Source: JBBRHQ01 sp963815645
GTDB lineage: Bacteria > Actinomycetota > Thermoleophilia > Solirubrobacterales > 70-9
DNA: 64,000 nt
Direction of reading: 5' to 3'
NCBI GenBank assembly: GCA_963815645.1
Contig: CAWFHL010000001.1
Span: 434,001-498,000 of the forward strand
Below, one piece after another: positions 1 to 8,414 of this stretch. The notes beneath the pieces were generated by a model. That model was not told the DNA's origin. It saw only the letters and a list, made by a program, of their open reading frames with translations, and made no database searches. Position numbers and translations under genes: made by a program. The first letter of the stretch is position 1; each line of letters opens with the position of its first letter.

Positions 1-1
1 G

Positions 2-520
2 CGGGCCCAGCCGCGCCAATTGCTCGAGCTGGGCACCTACTGTGGCTACAGCGCCCTGCGTATCGCGCGGGTGATGCCAGAAGGGGCGCGGCTCGTGTCA
101 ATCGAGTTCAACGCCGAGAACGCGGCGATCGCACGCCGCATCTGGGACCACGCCGGCATCGGTGAGGAGTTGACGGTGCTCGTCGGGACACTCGGCGATG
201 GCGGTGCCACGATCGCAGAGCTCGAGTCTGAGCATGGCTTCGCCAGTGGATCGCTGGACTTCGTCTTCATCGACCACGACAAGTCTGCCTATCTGCCCGA
301 CCTGAGGCGGATCCTGGACCGGGGCTGGCTTCATCCCGGCTCGGCGGTCCTCGCCGACAACATCAAGCGGCCTGGGGTGCCCGACTACCGGGAGTTCATG
401 CAGGGTGAGGAAGGCCGCGTTTGGCGGACCATCGGGCATGAAACCCACGTCGAGTACCAGTCTTTGCTCAAGGACCTGATGCTCGAATCGGAGTATCTGG
501 GACGCCGGCGAGGCACATAG
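2..520 (+). CDS. O-methyltransferase, COMT-like, 5' end cut off by the window
   Basis: SAM-dependent class I methyltransferase of the catechol O-methyltransferase-like family. The frame is already open at base 2 and reads into the SAM-binding motif I (LELGTYCGYSA), so the N-terminus lies outside the window. A TTG at 20 is internal to the motif region and should not be taken as the start. Further family marks are an acidic residue after motif I (SIEF), VFIDHDKSAY (the metal-binding Asp region) and ADNIKRPG. Such enzymes transfer a methyl group to a catechol-type hydroxyl in the cytoplasm. The substrate cannot be told from sequence. Confidence 0.85.
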   Translation, partial: RAQPRQLLELGTYCGYSALRIARVMPEGARLVSIEFNAENAAIARRIWDHAGIGEELTVLVGTLGDGGATIAELESEHGFASGSLDFVFIDHDKSAYLPDLRRILDRGWLHPGSAVLADNIKRPGVPDYREFMQGEEGRVWRTIGHETHVEYQSLLKDLMLESEYLGRRRGT

Positions 521-574
521 CTCTCTGACCTCTATACCTCGGCCATGACGCCAGTGGCCTAGAACCCCGGATGA

Positions 575-712
575 AGTAACGGAGGCGGCAGCGGCATTGA
601 GACCGACATCGAAATCGGGGGGCTGTTCGAGTTTCGGGAGGGGCGAATCGTGCGCTGGGAGGACTTCGGATCGAAAGACAAGGCCCTCGAAGCCGCCGGG
701 CTGCGGGAGTAG
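575..712 (+). pseudogene. SnoaL-like (NTF2-fold) C-terminal fragment
   Basis: An open frame without a start codon reads GLFEFREGRIVRWEDF followed by a DKALEAAGL-type ending. This is the usual end of SnoaL/ketosteroid-isomerase-like proteins. The frame is closed upstream by a stop at 572, so only the last third of a domain is left. It lies directly before a second damaged member of the same family. Read as the remains of one copy of a duplicated gene, or as a gene broken by deletion. Confidence 0.5.
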
Positions 713-715
713 GCG

Positions 716-1161
716 ATGTCAGAGGAGAAGTGGAGGTCGTGCGTCGCGCCTGGGAGGCCCGTGTAGGCGGGGGTCCCGAAGCTGTTCTCGACTTGTTCGC
801 CGAGGACTGCGTCATGGAAGCTTTTCCCGATCTTCCCGATCACGCCGTGCACTTTCTGGAAATGTGGGGCGAGTTTGTCCAGGAGCCGGTCGAGTTCATC
901 GATGGCGGCGACGACGTTGTGGTGGCGGTGATCGCGATGCGCGGGCAAGGCAAGGGGAGCGGGGCTCCGTTCGACGCCCAAGCCGTCTGGGTCCATGAGT
1001 TGAGGACAGGGAAGCAGTCGGTGAAGATCGGGTGCTTGCACACGGCCGCATATCGGCCGAGGGAACGGCGAGCGGTGTGGTGCTGGAAGGCGACATCTAC
1101 GTCTGCTTTTGGCTTCGGCACGGCCGCTGTGGCCCAGCGGCTAACGACTAGTGAGAAGTGA
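716..1161 (+). pseudogene. SnoaL-like (NTF2-fold) protein with N-terminal frameshift
   Basis: The ATG at 716 begins MSEE, a typical start of actinobacterial SnoaL-like proteins. The continuation VEVVRRAWEA is found only in the frame starting with GTG at 730, so one base is missing at about 729. The middle (DLFAEDCVMEAFPDLPDH, then VVVAVIAMRGQGKGSG) fits the NTF2 fold. The last 40 residues are unlike the family's usual DKALEAAGL ending, which suggests a second lesion after about 1010. The function is unknown; these small proteins are often enzymes or ligand binders. It may be a real pseudogene or carry assembly errors. Confidence 0.5.
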
Positions 1162-1169
1162 CCTGGTGC

Positions 1170-2048
1170 CTACAGTTCAGGCACATCGGCGCCGTGGGGC
1201 GTGAACGGCAGCCTTCGCACCTCGGCCCAGCCATCGCAGCGGCTCTCCAGTTCGGCGACGACCCCGCCGGTGTCCTGCCAGGTGGTCCAGACGAGGACCG
1301 CCGGGCCGGCTCCCGAGATCGTCGCCCCGAGGGCGCCGATCTCGCCAGCCGCCGCGACGATCTCCATCGAGCGCGGATAGAGCTCACGCCGGCGCGGCTG
1401 GTGGATGCGATCAAGCAGGCCCCGCGAGACCAGCGCCAGGTCCGCCTGCTGCAGGCCTAGTACCAGCAGTGAGGCAGCGCCGACGTTGGCAACCGCGTCG
1501 GCGATCGGAACCTCTGCTGGGATCGCCTCCCGCGCCCGCTCCGTCGCGACCTCCTCGGCGGGGATCACCACCACCGCCTCGAGACCCTCGGGGGGGTCGA
1601 AGCGGGCGGCCACGGGGGCGCCGTCCTCGGAGCCGCAGATGACGAAACCGCCGTGGATCGCCGCGGCGACGTTGTCCGGGTGTCCCTCGATCTCGGCGGC
1701 GCGAGCGAGCATCTCCTCGCGGCTCAGGGCGAGCTCGAAGAGGTGATCGGCGGCGGCGAGCCCGGCGACGATCGCCGCGGCGCTCGAGCCGAGGCCGCGG
1801 GCCAGCGGGATCTCGCTGCGGATCACGAACGAGAGGCGATCGGCGGGATGGAGGGTCTCGAAGGCGCGGACGACGAGGTTGTCGCGGCCCCTGGGCACGT
1901 CGGGCCCGCCGGGGTCGAGCGAGAACTCCTCGGCTTCTCTGACCTCCAGCTCGAGGAAGAGCGAGAGGGCCGCGGCCATCACGTCGTAGCCGGGGCCAAG
2001 GTTGGCCGAGCTCGCCGGCACCCTGACCACCCGCCGCCGCTCGGTCAT
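1170..2048 (-). CDS. thrB: Homoserine kinase
   Basis: GHMP-family kinase that phosphorylates L-homoserine to O-phosphohomoserine, the step before threonine synthase. At 292 residues it has the normal length. PASSANLGPGYD at residues 11-22 is the family N-terminal motif and GLGSSA at 85-90 is the ATP-binding glycine-rich loop. The C-terminal part has ISGAGPAVL, the third GHMP motif. It is on the same strand as thrC, hom and lysA but separated from them by two thioredoxin-fold genes and an oppositely oriented phosphoesterase. The threonine genes are therefore near each other without forming one tight operon. Confidence 0.95.
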   Translation of the reverse strand: MTERRRVVRVPASSANLGPGYDVMAAALSLFLELEVREAEEFSLDPGGPDVPRGRDNLVVRAFETLHPADRLSFVIRSEIPLARGLGSSAAAIVAGLAAADHLFELALSREEMLARAAEIEGHPDNVAAAIHGGFVICGSEDGAPVAARFDPPEGLEAVVVIPAEEVATERAREAIPAEVPIADAVANVGAASLLVLGLQQADLALVSRGLLDRIHQPRRRELYPRSMEIVAAAGEIGALGATISGAGPAVLVWTTWQDTGGVVAELESRCDGWAEVRRLPFTPHGADVPEL

Positions 2049-2082
2049 CGGGATCCGCCGCGCCGCCGCGGGCGCGCCTGGT

Positions 2083-2625
2083 TCATCTCCTCCACTTGAC
2101 TCCGCAGCCCACCGGCTTGGTCTCGGACGGGTCCGGCCGGCGACCCTCCAGCACGGCGTCGAGCGCCCCGCGCAGCCAGGACGCGTCCTCGCCCGGGTCG
2201 TCGTGATCGGCGTCCGGGGCGCCCCGGTAGCGCAACCGCAGATCGGAGTCGAAGACGAACACGTCGGGCGTGGTCTGCGCGCCGAAGGCGCGCGCGACGC
2301 TCTGGTCGGCGTCGTGGAGGTAGGGATGGGACCAGCCGCCCTCGTCCTCGACCCTGGCGCTCATCGCCTCGAACGAGTCGGCCGGGTAGCGCTCGGGGTC
2401 GTTGGAGTTGACGGCCAGGACCCGCACGCCCCTATCCGCGTAGTCGGCAGCGACGTCATCGAGGCGCTCTTGCCATGCGAGCGCGTAGGGGCAGTGGTTG
2501 CAGGTCCAGTAGACGACGCTCGCCGGCGGCTCGCCGGCCGGGCCGAGCTCGTGGCGCTCCCCGTCGACCCCGGGCAGCGCCAGGGGCGGGGCGGCGTCGC
2601 CGATCTCGATCCCGTTGTCGCTCAT
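2083..2625 (-). CDS. Thioredoxin-like (AhpC/TSA-type) protein
   Basis: A 180-residue protein of the peroxiredoxin/TlpA-like thioredoxin fold. WTCNHCPYA near residue 42 holds a CxxC pair (CNHC) in the thioredoxin active-site position, and TTPDVFVFD has the cis-proline. No signal peptide is visible, so it is probably cytoplasmic. The ATG at 2625 is chosen because the upstream gene's TGA overlaps it (ATGA) and because the frame further upstream has no family similarity. It is probably a thiol-disulfide oxidoreductase or a resolving partner of a peroxiredoxin. It ends 34 bases before thrB. Confidence 0.8.
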   Translation of the reverse strand: MSDNGIEIGDAAPPLALPGVDGERHELGPAGEPPASVVYWTCNHCPYALAWQERLDDVAADYADRGVRVLAVNSNDPERYPADSFEAMSARVEDEGGWSHPYLHDADQSVARAFGAQTTPDVFVFDSDLRLRYRGAPDADHDDPGEDASWLRGALDAVLEGRRPDPSETKPVGCGVKWRR

Positions 2626-2960
2626 CCTCTCCTTCTCGCCGCGGAGATTGCTTCCCTGATGTCCTCCGGGTCCGGCAGGGGCGAAACCCTCCCGTCCCGG
2701 CGGCGGTAGACCCGGCAGGTTAGGCCGATCGGCCGCTCGGGGTCCGGCGGCTGGATATCGACGCCGTCGACGAGGATCGTCGGGGACCCCGGGAACCCGA
2801 GGCTCTCGGCGTGCTCCTCGTCGACCACTTCGACCACCTCGACCCGCTCCGGATCGAGCCCCTGCGCCGCCATCTCCTCCCGCAGCGTCGCCAGCGCCCG
2901 CTCCCAGGAGGGGCACCCCTGCCACCAGAGGAATCGGATCTCAGAGGGCATGAACGGCAT
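2622..2960 (-). CDS. Small thioredoxin-fold protein
   Basis: A 112-residue protein with FLWWQGCPSWERA, where only the first cysteine of a CxxC is kept, and GFPGSPTILVDG, a thioredoxin-fold cis-proline loop. This pattern occurs in thioredoxin-like proteins linked to mercury or thiol chemistry (alkylmercury-lyase-associated or DUF2703-like), but the exact family is not certain. Starts at 2960 and 2951 are both ATG and neither has a clear ribosome-binding site. Its stop overlaps the start of the next thioredoxin-like gene (ATGA), so the two are probably co-translated. Confidence 0.65.
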   Translation of the reverse strand: MPFMPSEIRFLWWQGCPSWERALATLREEMAAQGLDPERVEVVEVVDEEHAESLGFPGSPTILVDGVDIQPPDPERPIGLTCRVYRRRDGRVSPLPDPEDIREAISAARRRG

Positions 2961-2992
2961 TCTCGTCTGCCAAGAGGAGGTCTGGCCTCGGG

Positions 2993-3961
2993 ATGGCCCG
3001 CACCGGGGCGCGCCATACTGGACCGATGTCGCCCCGGACGCTTCGGGCCGCGGCTTTCGCCGTGGCCCTGATCGCTCTCTGGGCGACAGGCTGTGGTGGC
3101 GACGGGGAGCCTTCAACTAGCGGCGCAACGACCGACGCCGCTACCGGCGACGAGGGCTCCCGGGCCTTCGTGATCGTTCTCGAGAACCGCGAGTACCGGC
3201 AGGTGATCGGAGCATCCGAAGCCCCGTATCTGAACCGCCTCGCTCGTCGTGGCGCGCTCGCGACCCATTACTACGCGATCTCCCACCCCTCGCTCCCCAA
3301 CTACCTGGCGATCATCGGCGGGACCACCTTCGGCATCCGCAGCGATTGCACCTCATGCAGCGCCTCGGGCCCGAGCCTTCCCCAGCAACTCGGGGAGGCC
3401 GGCGTGGACTGGCGCGCCTACATGCAGGGGATGCCGCGGAGCTGCTACCTCGGCGGCTACAGCGGCCTCTATGCGAAGAAGCACAACCCCTTCTATTACT
3501 TCCCCGCGATCGTCTCCGATCCGGCCTCATGCAACCGGGTTGTGCCGGGGGGAAGAATATGGGCCGACCTCCACAGCGGCTCCCTGCCGAGCTTCGGCTG
3601 GATCACCCCCAACCTGTGCAATGACGCGCATGACTGCCCGCTCGCCCGCAGTGACCGTTTCCTATCCCGACTGGTCCCGGCGTTATTGCCCCGACTAGGG
3701 CGTGATGGATTCCTCGCGGTGACCTTCGACGAAGGACTGAGCGATCGGGGTTGCTGCGGAGCCCGCGGCGGGCGCGTGAGCACGATCCTCGCCGGGCCAG
3801 CGGTGCGCAGGAATGCCCGCCTCGCTCAGCCGTACACGCATTACTCACTGCTCGCCACGCTCGAGCGGGCATTCGGCCTGCCGCTCCTGCGGGCGGCACG
3901 GGGCGCGGAGCCTATGCAGGCGGCGTTCACCCGGGCTCCGGCCCTGGGGAGGACAGGATGA
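2993..3961 (+). CDS. Exported phosphoesterase (acid phosphatase/phospholipase C-like)
   Basis: Member of the phosphoesterase family PF04185 (bacterial acid phosphatases and phospholipases C; alkaline phosphatase superfamily). FVIVLENREY is the N-terminal metal and nucleophile region, SHPSLPNYLAIIGG follows it, and FLAVTFDEG is the late metal-binding segment. The N-terminus has a hydrophobic run ending ATGCGG, a plausible lipobox, so the protein is probably an exported lipoprotein. GAGGAGG at 2974-2980 supports the ATG at 2993; a second ATG at 3026 would give a tidier signal peptide. It sits between thrC and thrB on the opposite strand. Confidence 0.8.
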   Translation: MARTGARHTGPMSPRTLRAAAFAVALIALWATGCGGDGEPSTSGATTDAATGDEGSRAFVIVLENREYRQVIGASEAPYLNRLARRGALATHYYAISHPSLPNYLAIIGGTTFGIRSDCTSCSASGPSLPQQLGEAGVDWRAYMQGMPRSCYLGGYSGLYAKKHNPFYYFPAIVSDPASCNRVVPGGRIWADLHSGSLPSFGWITPNLCNDAHDCPLARSDRFLSRLVPALLPRLGRDGFLAVTFDEGLSDRGCCGARGGRVSTILAGPAVRRNARLAQPYTHYSLLATLERAFGLPLLRAARGAEPMQAAFTRAPALGRTG

Positions 3962-4003
3962 CTACCGGCCAGCGGTTCGAAACGCTGGGCGGGACAGAGC
4001 CGA

Positions 4004-5038
4004 TCAGTCGAAGACCGCCCGCTCCACCACCGCCAGGTCGTTCTCGCAGCCGATCACTGAGGGGGCTTTGCCGAGCGCTGAGTCGGGGTCCTTGAGGCCG
4101 TGGCCGGTGAGCACGCAGACAATGGTCTGCGGCGCCGGGCTTCCCTCCGCGACCGGGAGGCCGTGGGCGAGGATGCCGGCGACCGAGGCGGCCGAGGCGG
4201 GTTCGCAGAAGACCCCCTCGCTGTTCGCCAGCCAGCGGTAGGCGTCGAGGATCTGCTCGTCGGAGACCGCGGCGACCCGTCCCCGCGAGCCGGTGAAGGC
4301 GTCCATCGCCTCTTCCCAGCGGGCTGGGTTTCCGATCCGGATCGCCGAGGCGACCGTCTCCGGGTTCTCCACCGGGGCGCCCTTGACCAGCGGAGCCGCC
4401 CCCTCGGCCTGGAATCCGTAGAGGACCGGCGACGCGGAGGACTCGCGGAATCCCCGCCAGTAGGCGGTGACGTTGCCGGCGTTGCCGACCGGGATCGCCA
4501 GCGCGTCGGGCGCCTCGCCAAGGTCCTCGATCACCTCGAAGGCGCCCGTCTTCTGTCCCTCGATCCGGTAGGGGTTGACCGAGTTGACAAGCTCGATCGG
4601 GTGACGGTCGGCCAGCTCCCGGACGATCCGCAGCGCATCGTCGAAGTTCCCCTGCAGGGCGATCACCCGCGCCCCGTGCATCAGCGCCTGGGCCAGCTTG
4701 CCGATCGCGATCTTGCCCTCGGGGACGATAACCGCGCCCCGCAGACCGGCCCTGGCCGCATAGGCCGCGGCGCTCGCCGCCGTGTTCCCGGTGGAGGCGC
4801 AGATCACCGCCTCCACCCCCCGGCCCTTGGCCCGCGATACAGCCACGGTCATCCCCCGGTCCTTGAACGACCCCGTGGGGTTGGCGCCTTCGAACTTCAG
4901 ATAGACCCGGGCACCCACCTTCTCGGAGAGGCGCTCTGCGGGGATCAGTGGCGTCGATCCCTCGTTCAGGCTGACCACCGGGTCTCCCTCCTCGAGGGGC
5001 AACCGGTCCCGGTATCTCTCGATCAGCGGCTCAGGCAT
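4004..5038 (-). CDS. thrC: Threonine synthase
   Basis: PLP enzyme that converts O-phosphohomoserine to threonine. At 344 residues it is the shorter, bacterial/archaeal-type form. NPTGSFKDRGM carries the PLP lysine at about residue 59, ICASTGNTAASAAAYAARAG is the phosphate-binding region, and PVGNAGN holds the second phosphate loop. It starts 27 bases after hom on the same strand and is very likely co-transcribed with it. The product of thrB further along the strand is its substrate. Confidence 0.95.
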   Translation of the reverse strand: MPEPLIERYRDRLPLEEGDPVVSLNEGSTPLIPAERLSEKVGARVYLKFEGANPTGSFKDRGMTVAVSRAKGRGVEAVICASTGNTAASAAAYAARAGLRGAVIVPEGKIAIGKLAQALMHGARVIALQGNFDDALRIVRELADRHPIELVNSVNPYRIEGQKTGAFEVIEDLGEAPDALAIPVGNAGNVTAYWRGFRESSASPVLYGFQAEGAAPLVKGAPVENPETVASAIRIGNPARWEEAMDAFTGSRGRVAAVSDEQILDAYRWLANSEGVFCEPASAASVAGILAHGLPVAEGSPAPQTIVCVLTGHGLKDPDSALGKAPSVIGCENDLAVVERAVFD

Positions 5039-5065
5039 GGTCGCGCGAGCGTTCGGAGGTCACCC

Positions 5066-6307
5066 TCACACGAACTCTTCTTCGATCACCCTGATCGACC
5101 GCGGTGCCGAGCGGAGGAAATCGAGCCCGGCGATCTCTTCCAGCGCGGCGAAAAACCGCGACTCCAGGCACTCGTGGAGGACCATGACCAAGCGGGCGTC
5201 ATCGCCCATGCCGCGCTGCACGACGCTCTTCACCGAGACCTCGTGATCGCCGAGGATCGCTGCGATCTGGGCGAGCACGCCGGGGCGATCGGCGACCTCG
5301 AGATGCAAGTAGAAGGAGGACGGTACGTCGGCGATCACGGGCAGGTCCTCGCGGGTCTCGTGGACCGGCATCTCGCCGCTGATGATCGAAACCACGTCCC
5401 CCAGCACGGCCGAGGCGGTCTGGATGCCGCCGGCTCCGGGCCCTGACATCGTCACCTCGGTGATCGCCGGGGCCTCGACCATGACCGCGTTGAAGGGGCC
5501 GCCCACCGGGGCGAGCGGGTGGCCCTCGTAGAGGAAGCAGGGAAAGACGCGGACGCTGACTCCCCCCTCGAGGCGCTCGGCGACCCCGAGCAGCTTCAGC
5601 GAGAGGCCGAACTCCTTGGCGTAGGAGAGGTCGTCGGGCTGGACGCCCTCGATCCCCTCGAACGGGACCTGCTCCAAGGCCACCGGGGTGTGGAAGGCGA
5701 GGCGCGCCAGGATCGCCATCTTCGCCGCGGCGTCGGCGCCGTTGACGTCTTCGGTGGGGTCGGCCTCGGCGTAGCCGAGCTCCTGTGCCCGGGAGAGGAC
5801 ATCGGCGTAGGCGGCGCCGGTCGAGGCCATCTCGCTGAGGATGAAGTTCGTGGTGCCGTTGACGATCCCGAAGACCTTCGAGACCTCGGTGACCCCGAGG
5901 CTCTCCTGGATCACACGGATGATCGGAATCACCCCCGCCACGGCGGCCTCGAACCGAAGCTGAACGCCGGCCTCCCGGGCGGCCTCGAACAGCTCGTCCC
6001 CGTGCCGTGCCAGCAGCTGCTTGTTGGCCGTGACCACCGGCGTGCCACCGCGCAGGGCCGCGAGGACGTGCTCGCGCGCGGGCTCAAGCCCGCCCATCAG
6101 CTCGATCACCAGCTCGGCCTCGGCGAGGATCTCCTCGGCGTCGCCGCTGCTCCGGGTCAGGGTCCCGCAGATCTTCGGCCGGCGCCCCGTCGCGGCCTCC
6201 ACGGCGGCGGCGCGCTCGGCGAGCAGATCGGCGAAGGCTGAGCCCACCGTGCCGCGTCCGAGCAGGCCGATTCGCACCGTCTCCCCCATTTTCTCAGGCG
6301 CCCCCAT
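5066..6307 (-). CDS. hom: Homoserine dehydrogenase with ACT domain
   Basis: Reduces aspartate semialdehyde to homoserine with NAD(P)H, the branch point to threonine and methionine. IGLLGRGTVGSAFADLL is the Rossmann dinucleotide motif, NKQLLARHG contains the catalytic-site lysine region, and GIVNGTTNFILSEM is a family signature. Residues from about 325 form an ACT domain (YLHLEVADRPGVLAQIAAIL), which normally confers threonine feedback control. At 413 residues it has the usual length of Gram-positive enzymes. It follows lysA after 3 bases. An ATG at 6289 (MGETVRI) is an alternative start. Confidence 0.96.
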   Translation of the reverse strand: MGAPEKMGETVRIGLLGRGTVGSAFADLLAERAAAVEAATGRRPKICGTLTRSSGDAEEILAEAELVIELMGGLEPAREHVLAALRGGTPVVTANKQLLARHGDELFEAAREAGVQLRFEAAVAGVIPIIRVIQESLGVTEVSKVFGIVNGTTNFILSEMASTGAAYADVLSRAQELGYAEADPTEDVNGADAAAKMAILARLAFHTPVALEQVPFEGIEGVQPDDLSYAKEFGLSLKLLGVAERLEGGVSVRVFPCFLYEGHPLAPVGGPFNAVMVEAPAITEVTMSGPGAGGIQTASAVLGDVVSIISGEMPVHETREDLPVIADVPSSFYLHLEVADRPGVLAQIAAILGDHEVSVKSVVQRGMGDDARLVMVLHECLESRFFAALEEIAGLDFLRSAPRSIRVIEEEFV

Positions 6308-6310
6308 CGC

Positions 6311-7639
6311 TCAGACGGCGTCCCGCGCCAGCAGGTCCTCGAAACTCTCCCGCCGCACCACGGCCCTGGCCTCGCCATCCCGGCAGAAGACGACCGGCGG
6401 CCTCGGCACGCCGTTGTAGTTGTTGGCCAGCGAGTGGCCGTAGGCGCCGGTCGCCGGCGTCACCAGGACGTCGCCGACGCTGGGCGAGGCAAGCACCGCG
6501 TCGCGGACGATGATGTCGCCCGACTCGCAGTGCATCCCGGCGATCGTCGCCTCGGTATCGGGTGGAACGGCGGCGCGGTCGGCGATCACGGCCTCGTAGC
6601 GGGACCCGTAGAGCATCGGGCGCAGGTTGTCGGACATGCCGCCGTCGACGGCGACGTAGGTGCGAACCCCGGGAATCTCCTTGACCGTGCCGACCGTGTA
6701 GGCCGTCACCCCGGCGTTGCCGACCAGCGAGCGTCCCGGCTCGATCAGGATTTGCGGCCCGTCGCCGAAGACCTCCCGCACCGCGGTCACCTTGGTCTTG
6801 GCGTAGGCATCGATCGAGGGGGGCTCGTCGCCCGCCCCGTAGGCGATCCCGAGGCCGCCGCCCACGTTGACCATCCGGCACCATCCGCCGGCCAGCTCGC
6901 CGAGGGCGCGGATCGCCACCGCGTAGGGCTCCAGCTCGAGGATCTGCGAGCCGATGTGGGTGTGGAGCCCGACCAGGTTGAGCGAGTCGGAGGCGAGCAC
7001 CCGGGCGATCGCCTCGGCGGCCCGGCCATCGGCCAGCCCGAAGCCGAACTTGGAGTCGATCTGCCCGGTCTGGATGTAGTCGTGGGTCGAGGCGCTCACC
7101 CCCGGGGTGATCCGGACCAGAACGTCCTGGGGCCGGTCGAAAAGGTGCTCGCAGCGGGCGATCTCGTCGAAGGAGTCGAGGATCAGCTGGCCGACCCCGG
7201 AGCGCGCCGCGAGCACGATCTCCGCCTCGGACTTGTTGTTTCCGTGCATGTGGATCCGCGCCGGATCGACCCCGGCCCGAAGCGCCATGGTCAGCTCGCC
7301 TCCCGAGGCGACATCGACCGACAGCCCCTCTTCGGCGAAGAGGCGGTAGGTCGCCTTGCAGGGCATCGCCTTGCTGGCGAAAAGCACCTCGGAATTCGCG
7401 TCGCGCCGCGACAGCGCGTCCAGGTAGGCGCGGGCCCTGGCCCGCATGTCCTCCTCGGCGTAGACGTAGGCCGGGGTGCCGAACTCAGCCGCCACTTCGA
7501 GCAGGTCGCATCCGGCGATCTCGAGGTGGCCGAGCTCGTTGACGCGGCTGCCGATCGGATAGACCGGCGAGCCCGCGATCGGGTCGGCGGCAGCGGTCAC
7601 GCCGTTCTCTGAACGTGGTGATGCCATCGGGATCGGCAT
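6311..7639 (-). CDS. lysA: Diaminopimelate decarboxylase
   Basis: PLP enzyme of fold type III that decarboxylates meso-diaminopimelate to lysine. VLFASKAMPCKATYRL contains the PLP lysine at about residue 90, DVASGGEL and THIGSQI are family motifs, and HCESGDIIV near residue 365 holds the active-site cysteine of the partner subunit. It is first in the lysA-hom-thrC run. The first 20-25 residues are not conserved, and an ATG at 7627 is an alternative start. It is divergent from the hydrolase gene that begins about 45 bases away. Confidence 0.95.
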   Translation of the reverse strand: MPIPMASPRSENGVTAAADPIAGSPVYPIGSRVNELGHLEIAGCDLLEVAAEFGTPAYVYAEEDMRARARAYLDALSRRDANSEVLFASKAMPCKATYRLFAEEGLSVDVASGGELTMALRAGVDPARIHMHGNNKSEAEIVLAARSGVGQLILDSFDEIARCEHLFDRPQDVLVRITPGVSASTHDYIQTGQIDSKFGFGLADGRAAEAIARVLASDSLNLVGLHTHIGSQILELEPYAVAIRALGELAGGWCRMVNVGGGLGIAYGAGDEPPSIDAYAKTKVTAVREVFGDGPQILIEPGRSLVGNAGVTAYTVGTVKEIPGVRTYVAVDGGMSDNLRPMLYGSRYEAVIADRAAVPPDTEATIAGMHCESGDIIVRDAVLASPSVGDVLVTPATGAYGHSLANNYNGVPRPPVVFCRDGEARAVVRRESFEDLLARDAV

Positions 7640-7685
7640 TGTGACGGGTCGCGGGCGCGTGCCGCCGTCAGTCAGGATGAGCGCG

Positions 7686-8414
7686 ATGGAACTCCCATCA
7701 CCGAGCGGACCGCAGAGGAGCGGCAGCGCCGACGGCCTCGCCTACGACCTCTGGCTGCCCGAGGACCGGCCCCCCTGGCCCGGCGTCGTGGTGATCCACG
7801 GCGCCGGCTCCCGCAGGCAGAACCACTCCGACTTCGCCCGCCTGGCCCGGGACCGGGGCTGGGCGGCGCTCTCCTACGACCAGCGCGGCCACGGCGCCAG
7901 CGAGGGCGAGATGTCGCCCGCCGCGATCGGCGACGCGGGCGCGATGGCGCGACTGCTCGGATCGCTCGAGGGGGTCGACCCGGGACGGGTCTGCGCGCGG
8001 GGATCGAGCATGGGCGGCTTCGTCGCGATCCACGCGGCCGCATCGGAGCAGGCAATCGCCGGCGCGATCGCGATCTGCCCCGCCCCGGAGGAGCTGCTGC
8101 TCGAGGGGTTCCGGCGCGGCCGGCTCGAGATGGCGAGCGACGAGGCTGCCCTCGTCCCCTGGCTGCAACGGCACGACATCCGCCGCGCGGCCGCCGAGAT
8201 GGGCCCGAAGCCGCTGATCCTCCTGCACGCCGCGGGCGATGACCAGGTCCCGGCCGACTCATCCCGCGAGATACACGAGCGCGCCGCCGAGCCGAAGCGG
8301 CTCATCATCGTTCCCGGCGGGCACCACCGCTCGGTCCAACACGACGCCGAGCTCCAGGGGGAGGCGCTGCGCTGGCTGGAGCGGACGCTTCCTGAACAGC
8401 CGGCGCGGTGCTAG
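7686..8414 (+). CDS. Alpha/beta hydrolase, dienelactone-hydrolase-like
   Basis: A 242-residue alpha/beta hydrolase. VVVIHGAGSRRQNH is the oxyanion region, GSSMGG (GxSxG) carries the nucleophilic serine, and a late GDDQVP and GGHHRS supply the likely aspartate and histidine of the triad. The natural substrate is unknown. An AGGA at 7674 supports the ATG at 7686; an ATG at 7677 is possible. The last codons and the stop (TAG, 8412-8414) lie inside the loop of the first hairpin of a repeat pair, so the element appears to have set the C-terminus (PARC). Confidence 0.75.
   Translation: MELPSPSGPQRSGSADGLAYDLWLPEDRPPWPGVVVIHGAGSRRQNHSDFARLARDRGWAALSYDQRGHGASEGEMSPAAIGDAGAMARLLGSLEGVDPGRVCARGSSMGGFVAIHAAASEQAIAGAIAICPAPEELLLEGFRRGRLEMASDEAALVPWLQRHDIRRAAAEMGPKPLILLHAAGDDQVPADSSREIHERAAEPKRLIIVPGGHHRSVQHDAELQGEALRWLERTLPEQPARC

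Noticed and set aside
4100..5446. A 448-codon plus-strand open frame
   Set aside because: It is antisense to thrC and hom; its composition is Arg/Gly/Asp-rich with no recognisable motif.
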